54,399 nt of DNA from Ectocarpus siliculosus. Lineage: Eukaryota; Sar; Phaeophyceae; Ectocarpales; Ectocarpaceae. The notes under the pieces are model-generated. The model saw only the letters and a list, made by a program, of their open reading frames with translations, was not told where the DNA came from and did no database searches. Both the position numbers and the translations under genes were made by a program. Below, piece by piece: positions 36,368 through 49,300 of this stretch (its first letter is position 1; each line of letters begins with the position of its first letter). The stretch is from positions 1,557,761 to 1,612,159 of the forward strand of contig FN649731.1 in NCBI GenBank assembly GCA_000310025.1. The letters run 5' to 3'.

Positions 36368-36879
36368 TCGTTTGGGACCACTGTATAAATGCATGTAGCC
36401 CCAATTTGCGATCGAGCTGTGCAGAGCGTTGGCAATAGAGCCGTTGTGGCAAATTTCAAATTTCCAACAACTGCACATCTCTCATACCAGGATACTCTCT
36501 CGACAGCGCAACTCGTACATTTATACATGCGCACGTGTCCCAAATCCTTTTCAAGCGGATTGAACCTGTAAAAGAGTAGACTAAGGTTGAACGAATCCAA
36601 CCCCTCACTGTGACCCTCGTTATCTAAGCGCGTCACAAGTAGCAGCGACAGAGAGATGCGAAGCCACGAAGCAAACGTGGCGGGAAGACTTAATTCTTAC
36701 GAACGCCGAAAATTATCATGCAAAACATTGCCGCCGTGTAACGACGAATGAATGTAGACTACTGCTGTAGTAGTGCTGTTTCGAACCTGCAGCACCATCA
36801 GCCCAAAAACAAGTTCTGTACATTCTCTGCGCTGATCTCCGCGATGGCGCAACTCTTTCTGGTTGTCCGCAGCGCGAAC

Positions 36880-39800
36880 ATGGCGTTCTGCTTCCAGTGT
36901 GTCTCAAACTCTGAGGTCGGCGTTGTCGAGCGGCTAGGGAAGTTCACCGGGCTGGCCGCGCCGGGGTTGAACTGCATCCTGTGGCCAATCGATGTCGTGA
37001 GTACGCGCTTGCCTTTGTTTCTGTTGGATGTGTCTACCGTTGTCATAAAATGTCCCCTCTGTAGCGCCCCGTGCGTCGTGAAAGAACTTGTTGGTTCTTG
37101 TCCGGTTTCACGACGACATCTGAGTCTCCGCCCCCCCTCCTACCCCGTGCGTTCTGTCCATCTACGTGCGTTCTGTCCATCTATTATCTGCAATAAATAA
37201 TACCACAAACTACAGATTGTTGCCAAAATATCTACGCGTGTTCAGCAGCTCGATGTCCGCATGGAGACCAAGGTGCGACGTGTAGCATAGCCACGAAGAA
37301 CAGTGACCCACCACGCAATGATTGGGCGTGTGCCTGGACGCGAGCTTGTTCAGCATTTATAGGTTTCGTGACGCGGGTTGTTTTGCGGACAACATGAAGA
37401 AAGTCGAAATATTTTTGGTCATCATTTGGTGAGAAGCGGACTTAGGTACGTAGTCCAAGAGAGGCTAGTGCCGGGGGAGAAACCGGATTTATTTTATGAC
37501 CCTTGGAGAAAGGTCCGTCGGGGTAGACACTCTTTAGATAACCTTGCTCGTGTCCACAAAACGCCCCGGTTCTCTCGTTTCGATTGACGTGCTGCTGTCG
37601 TATTGTCGCCAACAATGATAATGCCGTTTCACACCCCCACGTGCTCCCATGGAATGTATGTACGCCGCATGCATGTGGGCCACGTTCGCCAACCGAACAT
37701 CGACGACGTCGTCGCTATCACCGTCACCAGACGAAGGACAACGTGTTCGTGACGGCCGTCGTGTCCGTGCAGTACCAGCCCATCAAAGAAAAGGTCCGTA
37801 AAAAAACTACAATCACCTGCAACAAACTGTGAGTTTTTCCTTTCTCCGCGCAACGTTTCTCGAGGTCACGCGGGATGACAAATAAAGGACCTACGTACTT
37901 CCATATAGGCAGTGCTTCCTCAACCTCGCATGTATGTATTGTTAGGATGATCCGAACTGGGGGTAGCTTGTCGCAAGACGTGTGTTGAATAGGGTGTCGG
38001 CAACTCGGCGAACTCGCGCCAAGGAGGAAAGATGTGCTGGGCTTGTTGTATAGACTTCTTCTTCACATGAAAAACATGGACTCACATGAACACATGAACG
38101 AACATGGACACATGGACACATGGACAGACATGGACTGCACGCACGCGTGCACGCACCACCATGAGGGGGCGACGCAGTATACAACAGGGGTACCTTGCAC
38201 ACCCTGGAAATACATTCCACGTACCACACAATCCTACAACCACTTGGCATTGCTACAAGTATATCTATCAGCCCCCCTGCTTGTGACCATGCCATGTCTT
38301 TTTCGATCCTCAAGAACTCCAAAACACAAGAAAATAAACTCAGAAAGTCAACTCAACTCCAGAACAATAGCCTCACTGGCTAGACATCAATTCCCATCCC
38401 CGGTCATATCAGATATACTTCTTCGAGCTTCAGTGAACTAATTGCCCCCCAGCCTAGAACACCATCCATTGAGAAAATCCATAGGCAAAAATGCAAAATG
38501 TTGCCGCCTTAGTTGTTTGATCACACACAAAATAAACCCAAACATCAAAATATTAATCCATACTCATTACGAAGTTACGATGAAACTCGAAATTTCCCAC
38601 GTTAAGTGCCTTCGTGAGGAAGTCAGCATGTTGATACGCCGATTCCACGTGAAAAATCGAAATCTCCTTCCTGCATACCAAATCCCTGATAAAGTGGTGC
38701 CTTACGTCGATGTGCTTCGAGTTACTGTTGCTAATCGGGTTCTGCGCCAACTGAATAGCCCCCTGGTTATCCTCGAACACCGGAATACACGGCATATCGG
38801 CAACATGAAACGCCATACTTGCCTCAGAAACAACACTTCCTTCATCACATCCGCAAGAGAGACATACTCCGCCTCTGTCGTGCTTAACGTAACGCACTTC
38901 TGCGTCCTTGAAAACCAAGAAATACATCCCCCCCCACACATCACCAACCCTCCTGACACAGACCTCCTATCGGCAGCCTTACTTGCATAGTCTGCGTCTG
39001 CGAACACCTCCATGCTCAACCCTGCTACACTACCCCTCCTGAATGAAATACCCAAGTCACTAGTCCTTACCACATACCCCAAAATACCAAGACCTGCTCT
39101 CCAATGAATTTCTTTGGAAGAAGCACACTACCGTGCTACCGCTCTCACTGCGTTCGCGATATCTGGCCTCGTTTGCGTTGCCAGCCGCATCAATGATCCT
39201 ATCAGCTCACGAAAAGGCCTTGATACCACTTCTTCATCCTGGTCAAACTCTGAAAGCTTCAACCCTACAGGAAGAGGAATTTCCTTCCCGTACTCTACCC
39301 CAAACTCCATCCCCAACTCTTCAGCGTACGTCTGCTTCGAGGTCTTCAAAGTCCCTGCATCCCAATTTTCCAAGAATAAAATCTCCTCTACCACCTGCTC
39401 CCTCAGGTTGTGATCGCTGTTCACAACCAAACATCCTGTGAAAACCTCGAAAATAAAATCCTACTCGTTCAGGCTCGACCTCGTACTCAAAAAGACCAAA
39501 CACAAAGCCGAAGCAACACAAACCAAAGCCAAAACAATGAGAACACCAAATAAGAAAAGTCACACCATTGGTCACACGAAGTATTTTTGCCGGCCCATCA
39601 ACCCCAGCGCTTTCATCCATCCCTCCTGCCACTGCTTCTTCCCCGCGGTAGCCACCCTCGCCTCTGCCGCGGCCACCCTTTTCTGCTGGCATGGCCGCGG
39701 CTCAGGCTTCATCAGGTGCCACGTATCCGCCTGGGTGGGGTGGGTGCAGCTGTCTCTCCGGGGGGATTGACTCGGCAGTGCAGGGGAGATTGCGCATCCG

Positions 39801-42800
39801 AAAGGGAAAGGCACAGGCAAAATCAGTCACCCAAAGCGTCAATTTAGCACGTGGCACTGCTGGGGAGAATACCTTGCAATACGCCCCCTGTTCTGCGCAG
39901 CAGTGATCGTTGTCTTTCGCATTCTGTACGACATCATGGTTACCTATCAAATCGAACGCCAATCTACGACTGAGGTTAATTACTCCTCTTTCGTAAAAGT
40001 GACACAACGATTCTTGCGATTTGTCTGACAAGGTTAATTATTCCTCGGTCACGCAAACAACAATGTTGGATCCATGTTAGAGCTTACACAGCTGTGTTTC
40101 TGATCAACAACCCAACACATCTTCTTCTTACTGGTGTGCAACCACTGCGCTGCTTTCGTGCATACAGTGTTCTGGTACGAAATGGAGATCATTTCCATGT
40201 ATTCCTGTCGGTTACACAGACCCCTGACCAAATTTCCAAGTGTATCCCCCTACAACTCCTACCGCTAGACATGCAACAGACTCCTGTTCGTAACACGCAA
40301 CTCATTGTCGGTAGAGGGTACAAAGATTCATGACGTCTTCGCATTCCCGTTATCGACGTGAACGCAAAAATAATGAGTCGGAGATCAATCTCTGTATTTT
40401 AACACATACGGGACAAAATATTCCCATCAACTTCAAAGCACTCAAGAAGGTATATGCAGCAGCTTGGTTAGGATTCGCTGATAATCTCATCTAATCTTTC
40501 AGTTTCTGTGGGTGACTGGCAACCTTACGTGGCGTAGTAGCCATACAACCTCGCAGTTTTGTGTGGGTGACTGGCAACCTTACGTGACGCAATAACCATT
40601 TAACCTCGCAGTTTTGTGTGGGTGACTGGCAACCTTACGTGACGCAATATCAATTTAACCTCGCAGTTTTGTGTAGGTGACTGGCAACCTTACGTGAATC
40701 AATATCCATTTAACCTCGCAGTTTTGTGTGGATCACTGGCAACCTTATCAAGAATAGAACGCCCTTTGATGGGGTCTACTGCTGTACCTTTCAGGAAAAA
40801 CATGTGCATGATGATGACGCGTATGTATGCAGAACTCAACAAGGTGTGCTGTAGGTTTATCGGAGCACACCCAAACGAAATCGACGAAGACAAGCATGCA
40901 AGCATATACCAAAACCACTTCAGACGTAAAACGGTGAGCAGATCATCACGTGCCTGAGCGGATCTACGACCTTAGTAGGCGCATGCTGATGGTGTTGCTG
41001 CTCGGCATCTCCAGTGTTACAACAACATTCGAAATTGGCTCTCAAAAACCTGTACTCCAACCTGGACATCGCCAATAATAGAATCAAACACACCCGTAAA
41101 TGGGGCTACATGTATTACATACAGGACTGACACGGATGGTGTCCTTAGGGGGTAAGACTTCCCTGGTTTCTTCCCCCGGGGTGTTGGTCCTCCGCATTGC
41201 CCGCGCGAAGGACTCAACGAGACGGTCCTCCAACGATCGTGGCTGGTCTTCAGGTTGCGGGTCTAACGCTGTTCCAGCCGGCTGAGCATGCCGGGGATCG
41301 CCTCCATCGGGGGGCTTGTCCACGCTCTCTGATGCGGGACGCTTCTCTTCGGTAAACTTGATTTTTTCTTGTACTCCTCTCTCCACTTCCTCTTTGATGT
41401 GCGCCGATAATGCTTGGCGGTCCTCTTCAGTTAAGCTGCTGAGGTCGAGGGCTTCCATGATCTACTTCTCTAGCCGAACCCTTTTATAGCTAACCTCACC
41501 TCGGGATCCCGTGTGATATCACACGCTAGCGTGTTAGGATGATCCGAACTGGGGGTAGCTTGTCGCAAGACGTGTGTTGAATAGGGTGTCGGCAACTCGG
41601 CGAACTCGCGCCAAGGAGGAAAGATGTGCTGGGCTTGTTGTATAGACTTCTTCTTCACATGAAAAACATGGACTCACATGAACACATGAACGAACATGGA
41701 CACATGGACACATGGACAGACATGGACTGCACGCACGCGTGCACGCACCACCATGAGGGGGCGACGCAGTATACAACAGGGGTACCTTGCACACCCTGGA
41801 AATACATTCCACGTACCACACAATCCTACAACCACTTGGCATTGCTACAAGTATATCTATCATGTATGTGGACTAAATGGACTATGTATGTACTCACGAC
41901 ACCATCATCAGATGGAAAAAAAAAGTTCAGAGCCACCCTTGCATGGATGATGAGGGCGTCGAGTGCTGCTACAGATGATATCCATGAAGAATGCCGCGTC
42001 GGTCGTCCTTTTCCTCATTTCGACATCTTGCGAGAATACCGGAAGAAGACTCGTTTTTATCTCTCTTGTTTCTACGTTCTTCCGTGTCTTGGCTAATGCG
42101 CATCAACCCATCCGTCCTGCTGAACCAACACGCCAGATATACGACGCATTCTATCGACTCACGGACCCTCAGGCGCAGATCCGCTCTTATGTCTTCGACG
42201 TCGTCAGAAGTGAGTTGGGTCGTTACATACTTAGTTTCCTATCCTTAGAACGGTACATGACGAGTGACGGTAGGATACTACTCAAACTTTATGTCCTGCC
42301 GGACACGACGCGATGCGGGCTATGTAAAAATATTGTTTGGTGCGTGGGCTTGCGATGTGCAGCGGGAGGTCAGAGTACTGCCAGTCCATGCTACTATCGG
42401 AGGCGAGGAAAATCGTTTCTTAATCCAGTCAGTCAGGTTGTCGGCGTTTTCGTTGAACGCTATTATTTCATTTTTTCAATTCTGGCACCAGGTCATCCTA
42501 CATGCGTTTCCCGTGCCCTATCTCCGTCTGCCGTCCACCAAGTCGTTCACTCCGTGCATCTGCCCTTTACACACCTATGGTTTATTTCACGTCTACGTTC
42601 TGCGGCTTTTGCTCGGCGACGTGCCTCGATCCTGCGTCATCAGTGCCGCCGGTAGATGAATACACTATTATAACTAGCCTCGATGTCGGTTGTGTTGTGG
42701 CGTGTGACAGGTACACTTCCCAAACTCGATCTTGACCAGGCTTTCGATTCGAAAGAGGTATGTCCGTGCATATCGATGTGTTTCGATGCGTGTTCTAAGT

Positions 42801-44978
42801 TCTTTTCGTTGTTGTTGTTTTGGTTGGTAGAATCAAGATGTCACAATACGGCCGTCCGTCAAACACAAGTTCAATTTTCGCTTGTATGAATATATAGCAT
42901 AGTATATAGAGGAAACTTCACATGCACGCCGTCTTTTGGCCGGATCGTTCGACCGCCTTTCGAGACTTACAGGAATGACCTACCTTTCTTTGCTGATGGG
43001 AATGCCCGGGCTTAGTTTATTTCTCGTACGTTGGCGTCACATCTAGTGAGCTGTAGTCGCGTTCCACACCCGAAGAGGCGTTGTTGGTCATTTTCTCGAC
43101 CATACCTCGTTCGCGCCTAAAAACGTTCGCGCCTAAAAACAGGACATCGCCGTGGCGGTGAAGAACCAGCTTGAGGAGGTGATGAAGGAGTACGGTTACC
43201 AGATCCTGCAGGCCCTGGTGACCGACATGGACCCGGACCCCCGCGTGAAGGAAGCCATGAACGAGATCAACGCCTCCAAGCGGATGAGAGAGGCGGCCAC
43301 CAACAAGGCCGAGGCCGACAAGATCATGCAGGTAAACGGTATTCGTGTTTATTTCATGAATGTCGGGAGCTAGCAACATTTGGTGAAGCCATCCCCCGGT
43401 GTGAGGTGTCTTGTGAGGTTCCTCGACCCTGGTTGCCTGGTTTGGTGTGCCTCGCAAAATGGTTTGTGGATGCGAGACTTCAAGACTACATAAAACATGA
43501 ATAATGTGTACGCACTTCGCTCAGAACCTTGTCCCCCCACCCCTGTCCCCCTCTCAGCAGCTGTTGTCCCTCCCACCTCACTTCCCCCTGGTGAATCTCT
43601 ATTATCGCTCGCTGTCTTTGCTTACTGTACACACCCGGTCTTACCTGCGACCCGGAAAAAACATTTTACACGAAGTCTTCCCGTCTTCACTCCACTCTCT
43701 TGAACCTCCCCTCACCCACTTACTTCTGAAGTAGTTAATTGCAGTACTTTAGGTGAATGTTGTTTCGGTAGGCCAACCGTGCAGTCGCCGACGTTGGCGC
43801 TAACGGGATAAACTTCACCGTAGCACCGCCAACGACAACGCACCTGCAAATGATGGCGGTTGACACCCTGTGCATATGTTGAACAACTGGTGTTGTCGTA
43901 CGGAGGCCCTGACTACGTGGTCGCTCCTGGTTTCATCATCGAGCAATGCAGGTTAAGGCGGCTGAGGCAGAGGCAGAGTCCAAGTACCTGTCCGGCGTGG
44001 GTGTGTCCAGGCAGCGCAAGGCTATCGTCGACGGCCTCCGCGACTCCGTGCAGAACTTCGCCGAAGCCATCGACGGTGCGAAAAAGCAGGGGGGAAGCGC
44101 CAGCGATGCGCACGAGCCTGCCTCAATCTCAGCGGTTTCGTGACTCTTTTTCGCACCTCCCGAAACCGCCATGTCCTTATTCTCGAAGTCGAAAAGGATA
44201 CGTTCAAATTGTTTTTGTCTGAATCAGACCGAGCGCAGTGACGAATGGCCATCATCGCCCGAACCTTCAACCGTCTGTGGATGATGATGATGATGCAGGA
44301 TCCACTTTTCGCGAACCTAACCTACGACGACTCCCTCCCTGATATCCGCACCAGAGTAAATACCCCCAGGCGCACAACATCTCATGGTTTTATCTTGTCG
44401 TGCTGTTTTCTTGCAAATAAATTGTCATCGCCTTGCTGCAGGAACATCCCCGAAGGACGTGATGGATCTGCTTCTCCTGACCCAATATTTCGACATGCTC
44501 CGCGACGTGGGTCAGTCTTCCCGCGCGGCGACGGTGTTCCTGCCGCACGCGCCGCAGTCCGTGGCAGCCATCCAAGCCGCCATGCGCGACGGGTTTATGC
44601 AGGTAAAGAACGCCAAGAAATAAAATCCGAAGCGATCTTCATCGGAGACGGTGTTGGATATACCATCGCATTTGAGTCGCCGCCGCCATAATTGGGTGTG
44701 TTCGTGTTCGCCTCCTTTGCGCTACACCCCCCCCTGCCCCCACCGCTACCATCCACGTGTATTTCGCGTACGTTGCAAACTTTAGCCTTTTTGTCGCTTC
44801 GTCGTCGTGTCTCTTCAAAACCCTCGTGTGACCCCTTATTCTTATTTGTCTGCTTACGTTGCACGGCCACTCGTTCGGGCTTCTATCTTCCCCTGCCGTG
44901 CGACGGTGTCTACAGGGACAGGCGGGGAGCACCGAGACTCCCCCCCCAAACATGCAACAGCACAAGATGGTGCGCTGA
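36880..44978 (+). CDS. HIR-type SPFH/band-7 protein, paralogue 2
   Basis: Exons: 36880-36996, 37216-37272, 37731-37793, 42137-42209, 42711-42757, 43143-43331, 43952-44075, 44442-44602, 44916-44978 (297 aa). Exon lengths 1-8 and all phases equal those of paralogue 1; only the last exon differs (tail [20 protein letters not shown]). N-terminus MAFCFQCV, then [16 protein letters not shown]; the later landmarks [30 protein letters not shown] and [19 protein letters not shown] are shared. The two copies are nearly identical in exons 6-8 but clearly diverged in exon 1. Intron 3 is 4.3 kb because a copia-type element sits in it in the opposite orientation; the splice sites themselves are intact, so the gene may still be expressed. 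Family role as for paralogue 1: oligomeric membrane-microdomain protein, function here unknown. Confidence 0.9.
37940..38270 (-). repeat. LTR (3' LTR of the young copia element)
   Basis: 331 bp, matching 41532-41862 throughout. The adjacent internal stretch gccccccctgc is a polypurine tract when read on the minus strand. Confidence 0.92.
38553..39430 (-). pseudogene. copia RT tail and RNase H with frameshifts
   Basis: 39430-39128 reads [20 protein letters not shown] and ends [17 protein letters not shown], the end of copia RT. After a break, 39082-38702 gives [20 protein letters not shown] and [20 protein letters not shown]. Another frame, 38939-38553, gives [28 protein letters not shown] and [13 protein letters not shown] before the stop. 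At least two frame changes disable it. Confidence 0.88.
40502..40748. repeat. 55-bp tandem repeat, about 4.5 copies
   Basis: The unit has the core gtgactggcaaccttacgtg, ends acctcgcag, and repeats head to tail with few changes; the last copy is cut after ggcaaccttat. It lies within the young copia element. There are no spacers between units, so it is not a CRISPR array. Confidence 0.9.
41084..41458 (-). pseudogene. truncated Gag-like frame of the young copia element
   Basis: It starts with an ATG about 70 bp inside the 5' LTR ([20 protein letters not shown]) and runs 124 residues: a charged helical segment, a Pro-rich linker, then [20 protein letters not shown]. It lacks a zinc knuckle or UBN2 core, so only a Gag N-terminus is left. 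Assignment rests on position and composition. Confidence 0.6.
41532..41862 (-). repeat. LTR (5' LTR of the young copia element)
   Basis: 331 bp, same as 37940-38270. The segment between it and the Gag start includes the palindrome GTGTGATATCACAC. Confidence 0.92.
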
Positions 44979-46385
44979 GAGGACAAGCACCTCTTCACAC
45001 CCGCGGGAGAGAGAGAGAGAGAGACAAGAGAGGGTGTATCTAATGGTAGTTGTTACTACGCAGAGGTCACTGTTTTAGGTGTAAAAGGTCATAGGTCCTT
45101 CCTGTGGACACGACTCGCAACGCTTGGGCTTCTTTACGTAATAATTTGCTCGGCTCGCCGAGATGAAATCCTTTTTCAACCCATAGCCCCTCGATCAAGC
45201 GGCGTGCGCTCTCTGCGTAACTGCGACGCGTGCATGGGCAGATAGATGCGCTTGGACTCAGTTCCTTGTGTCGGGTCAGATCGGGGTCATACGGGTTTTG
45301 ATTGATACGCAGGCCAACGTTTGGATTCCCGGGTCAAGACCGGCCTCCATCCGGGGACTGGGGCTTTGACGGGATGGCGACTTTGTCACGTGCACGCAAG
45401 CGCCTTCGCGTTACAACGTTCAACGTTGTAAATAGCGCGAAGAGCAATGAAACGAGTGTTCTGGTGACAACACAAAGGACAGTTGAATTTCTGTGAGGCC
45501 TCCCAGGCCCACGGGAACGCAAAACAAAAACCCGCACCACGAGCTTCCCGCGACGCTCCGCCTCTACTGCTGTTGCCGAAAAATCAACAAGCGTGGACTG
45601 CAACAAACGACACAGCGGAGGACCATTTCCGTACACGTTGGAAGCTACCGCCTTGTTCTCCTTGCTACCATCATCGCGGACCAACTTTCCTCGACGTATA
45701 CATGGCGGCCAAGAGAACACACAGACAGCAGGTGCAACGCCCAAACAACCACACGAGGGTCCGTCTCTTGTTGCGTGCAGCATCTCGTCGCAGGAAAGCC
45801 TATACGCAACAACCACACCCGAGGCGATGGCGAACGACATCTGATCATATCGGGAATCAAGCCACGGCTCCATGTACCGGAAAACTTAACTTAGCGCCAC
45901 GCAAGCTGCACAACAGAACCGTGGACGAAAGGATTCAATCGCTCGGGCGATGCCACGACCGCTGAATTGCTCGGCGAACAGACACCCAACGCGCGGCGAG
46001 ATGCTTTGGCGACCGCACAAGAGCGGATACGACACATACATGCTGTGGGTGTATGGCACACGCGGTCACGACAAAATTACCGGCGACACCAGGGGGGACG
46101 GGTGGCTCCGACTCTAAATCAGCGGTGCCCCTTCCGCGTCATGTTACTCGCTGACAATCGCCTCTGCATCTGGTGTGCCCTTCCTCTCGATCCATCTACA
46201 TCGACGCCCCGGGGTAGAATAAAGAGTTTTAAGTATTCTACATCGTGGTGGGAAGACTACCCTCTGAGGTCGAAGCGCCTCCCTCATCCATAATAAACCC
46301 TCTTCCAGGCGCCGCTTGCTTTTCGAGTTTGTTGCCTCCTTGGTAACGGGGCAAACACGCACCCATACTCTACCGGTCGTTAGGT
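44979..46385. other. intergenic region between convergent HIR2 and EF-Tu genes
   Basis: It contains both 3' ends. Two long opposing frames (45483-45965 plus, 160 aa; 45334-45873 minus, 179 aa) overlap; neither has a motif or biased composition, so neither is called. A short GA run lies near 45008-45022. Confidence 0.45.
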
Positions 46386-49300
46386 CTACTGGACGATGGA
46401 AGACACCACTCCGGCACCCACTGTCCTGCCCCCCTCGCGGAGGGCGAACCGAAGCCCCTCTTGCATCACAACTGGACTGATCAGCTGAGCATTCCCATCC
46501 ATGACAGAGAGAGAGAGAGAGAGAGTGACCAGAGAAAGAGAGAGACACACATAGAGAGAGGGAGGCAGACAAGCAGAGACAGAGCAAAAACACGTGGAGA
46601 CAGGGAGGAGAGGGATGGTGGTCAACGACGTGGGCATCGTGTATTTCCAAAATACGTACCAAAGGAGAAAAGGAAACGCCCGCCCGGATAATATATACTT
46701 CTGTTTTATCTGTTGCATGCCCTGTCTGCATCAACACCTCTCTCGCACCAGAAAAACGCATCTCCCATGGCTCGTTTCGGGCTGTTCCACAGCCTCGTGC
46801 TCAGGACCGATACTGTTCCTTTCACAAGCATCGGCTACCACAGTGGAACCCGAAAATACAACGGAGCACAGCAATTCTACAAGTGGCAGCGTCTGCTGCT
46901 GCCCCGAGCCCCCCACGATGTTCGTAAAAGCACCACCCAAGACCAAGATGGCGCAACACACAAAACAACGGCAGCGGTCTTTGTCCTGCAGAGAACCAAG
47001 ACCGCCATTACGCCGCGGGCACAAACGAAAAAAGCACTGCAGCAGTGCGTCAAGCAAAACAGGACAGCCCCCCTTGTGAACGAACAACAAGGTCTTGTTC
47101 AAGCACCACGAAGCTCGACCCTCGAGAAAGGAACTCACGTCGATGGTGAGGCTAACGGTGTCGCCGGGCATGACCATCTCGGTCCCCTCCGGCAGCTGCA
47201 CGGAGCCGGTCACATCAGCCGTCCGCACGAAGAACTGCGGCCTAAGGTAGAGGTAGATAGGACGGGCCGTCATGCGAGGTCGTGTGAAAAAAAGAAAAAG
47301 AAACACACACATACACATCCTCACTCACTAGGCAGCGGGTTTGTAGGTTTGGTTGATGCTACTTAGAGAAACACACCCACGAACACGTAGCATGCCAGGA
47401 GGGGCGGCGGGGGCGGGCACGTTCAACAGCATGCACGTGCACAAGGGGGGGGGCGGGGGGGGCAGCCTGGGCACCTCGTACCGCCAGTTAATACGAGTAC
47501 AGCGCGCGGGGGCGTGTCAGACGACAGGCAAATAGCCCAGACGTTGCACATGGTCCCGTCACAGCGGCAGTTGGGCCTCTCGAACTCTCTCCCTCTCTCT
47601 CTCTGCCTTGTCTTGTCTCGCTGTCTGCCTGTCTGTCTCTCTCTGCGTGTGCCTCCGTCCCTCTCACCGGTAGTTGGAGAAGAAAGGTGTGTGCCTTCCG
47701 CCCTCGTCCTTGGTGAGCACGTAAACCTCCGCCTTGAACTTCTTGTGGACCGATACGCTGTTGGGCTTGTGGATGACCTGGAAAGACGACATACACACAC
47801 CAAGGGCGGGAGGGAATCCATCGCTGTCTGTCTCAACCGCAAAGGTTGCCGGTGGAAGCTGCCGACGCACAGCTCACCAAGAAAAGACCGACGAATTAGC
47901 GACGGCAGAGGCAGCTAGCTGAAACGGTTATTGCGAGAGGATCCCCAAGTCCAGCAAAACATCCGGTAAGAACGATACAGCGTTGCGAAAAGGTGAAATG
48001 ACGCGTAGGATCGACTGACGGACAACAAAAACAGCAACGTGCTATTGACCTGAATACTATGTTCCTCCGTAAATAACCGCTCGGCTCAACGCGCTCGAGG
48101 AGGCCTTCGAACAAAGGTGCCACATCTCAAACGTCTCTCGAAAACACGAGACAGTTCGCGCGAACGCAAAGGGCAACAAAGGCCAGCGTACCCGCGACAA
48201 CAACAGTCGGTCAGGGCAGGGTGGTGCAACTGCGTTCACCAAAGAAAAGCAAGAAGGAATTGAGATTTTTTCCTACGCCGAAGAACCTGCAAAAGACACC
48301 TGAGAAAACTGCAGCTCTCTGTAGGCAGACAATCCCAACACGGGAGCAACGCACTCCCCCCGACTCAGCTAATGGCTTTACTCCAAGCCCAACACAAGGC
48401 CAGAAGAAAATCTCCTAAAAGCTGTAAGAAAGAGAAGCAAGCGCTTGAGGACGCTGCCGCAGCTGCTAAGAAAACGCCCGCGTACACCCTGGCAGCGGCA
48501 GAGGTGCCTGCTGATGTCTCCACTCAGACCACCGGGGGAAATAATTCCGAGAACGATTCCGACTCCAAGAGAGTACCCGTCACGACAGCGACCACCAGGA
48601 CGGTAGCAGCGAGGAGGAGGGCCAACTAGACGACGACCACGGTGGGTCGCCGGGGATCACCCGGGACATGCTCGGGGTCCCACCGTTTGGACACGAGTGG
48701 CTCTTTTGGGAACAGCAAAACCTGCCTACAGGCAGCCGCCCCGAAAGGTTCGTCGTCCGGGAGTCGGAAAAGGCCGCCGCGCCTGGCACCAACCCGCGCC
48801 GGGTTACGTCGTACAGCTAAATAGCGCTCGGGACGACGGTCAAGGACCCCCCGCCATCGCTCAGCCCTCCGCGGCGAGTGCTCTCTCGACGGCTCGCGCC
48901 AACGCCCTAGAGGAACCTCTGGGGACGACCGCCCCATGTCTCTGGAGTGGCCGACTGGAGTCGCGAAAGGCGCGCCAAGGGCAATAGATTACCGTTCCAA
49001 ATCTCGGGACGGGCAGGGTCAGGCCAAACACACCCAAGAGGGAGGAAGCCTGATCGACGCAAGGAACCTGATGTCGTGAGAGTGCGAATACCTTGCGTGC
49101 GAATTTGGGCCCGGTCGTGTTAATACCCACCCTCGCAGTAGATGCAAAATTTCAGCGCGCCTTATCCGCTTCCTGAGTTCTGTCCACCAGAGGCGGGAGC
49201 ACACGATTTTGGGTGTCCTTGCTGCCCCTTGTTTATCTTGGTACGTTTCCACTTTGGTTGGGTGATGTCCGGGACAACACCGAACCAAAGTGGAAAAGGG

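Larger units (their letters stand above)
37940..41862 (-). mobile_element. young Ty1/copia-type LTR element inside HIR2 intron 3, internally deleted
   Basis: Two 331-bp LTRs (37940-38270, 41532-41862) begin TGTTAGGATG and end TATCTATCA on the plus strand, flanked by the 5-bp duplication TGTAT (37935-37939, 41863-41867). I found no difference between the LTRs, which points to a recent insertion. The element reads right to left. It keeps a short Gag (41458-41084) and RT/RNase H debris (39430-38553). There is no protease or integrase and only the tail of RT, and the interior includes a 55-bp tandem array. A copy this new with such a worn interior was probably moved by enzymes of another element. 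Confidence 0.92.

Noticed and set aside
40502-40748. possible CRISPR array
   Set aside because: Units are joined head to tail without unique spacers, in a eukaryotic retroelement.
45334-45965. opposing frames of 179 (minus) and 160 (plus) codons
   Set aside because: They overlap each other, have no recognisable domain and no splice context, and lie in the shared 3' region of two convergent genes.
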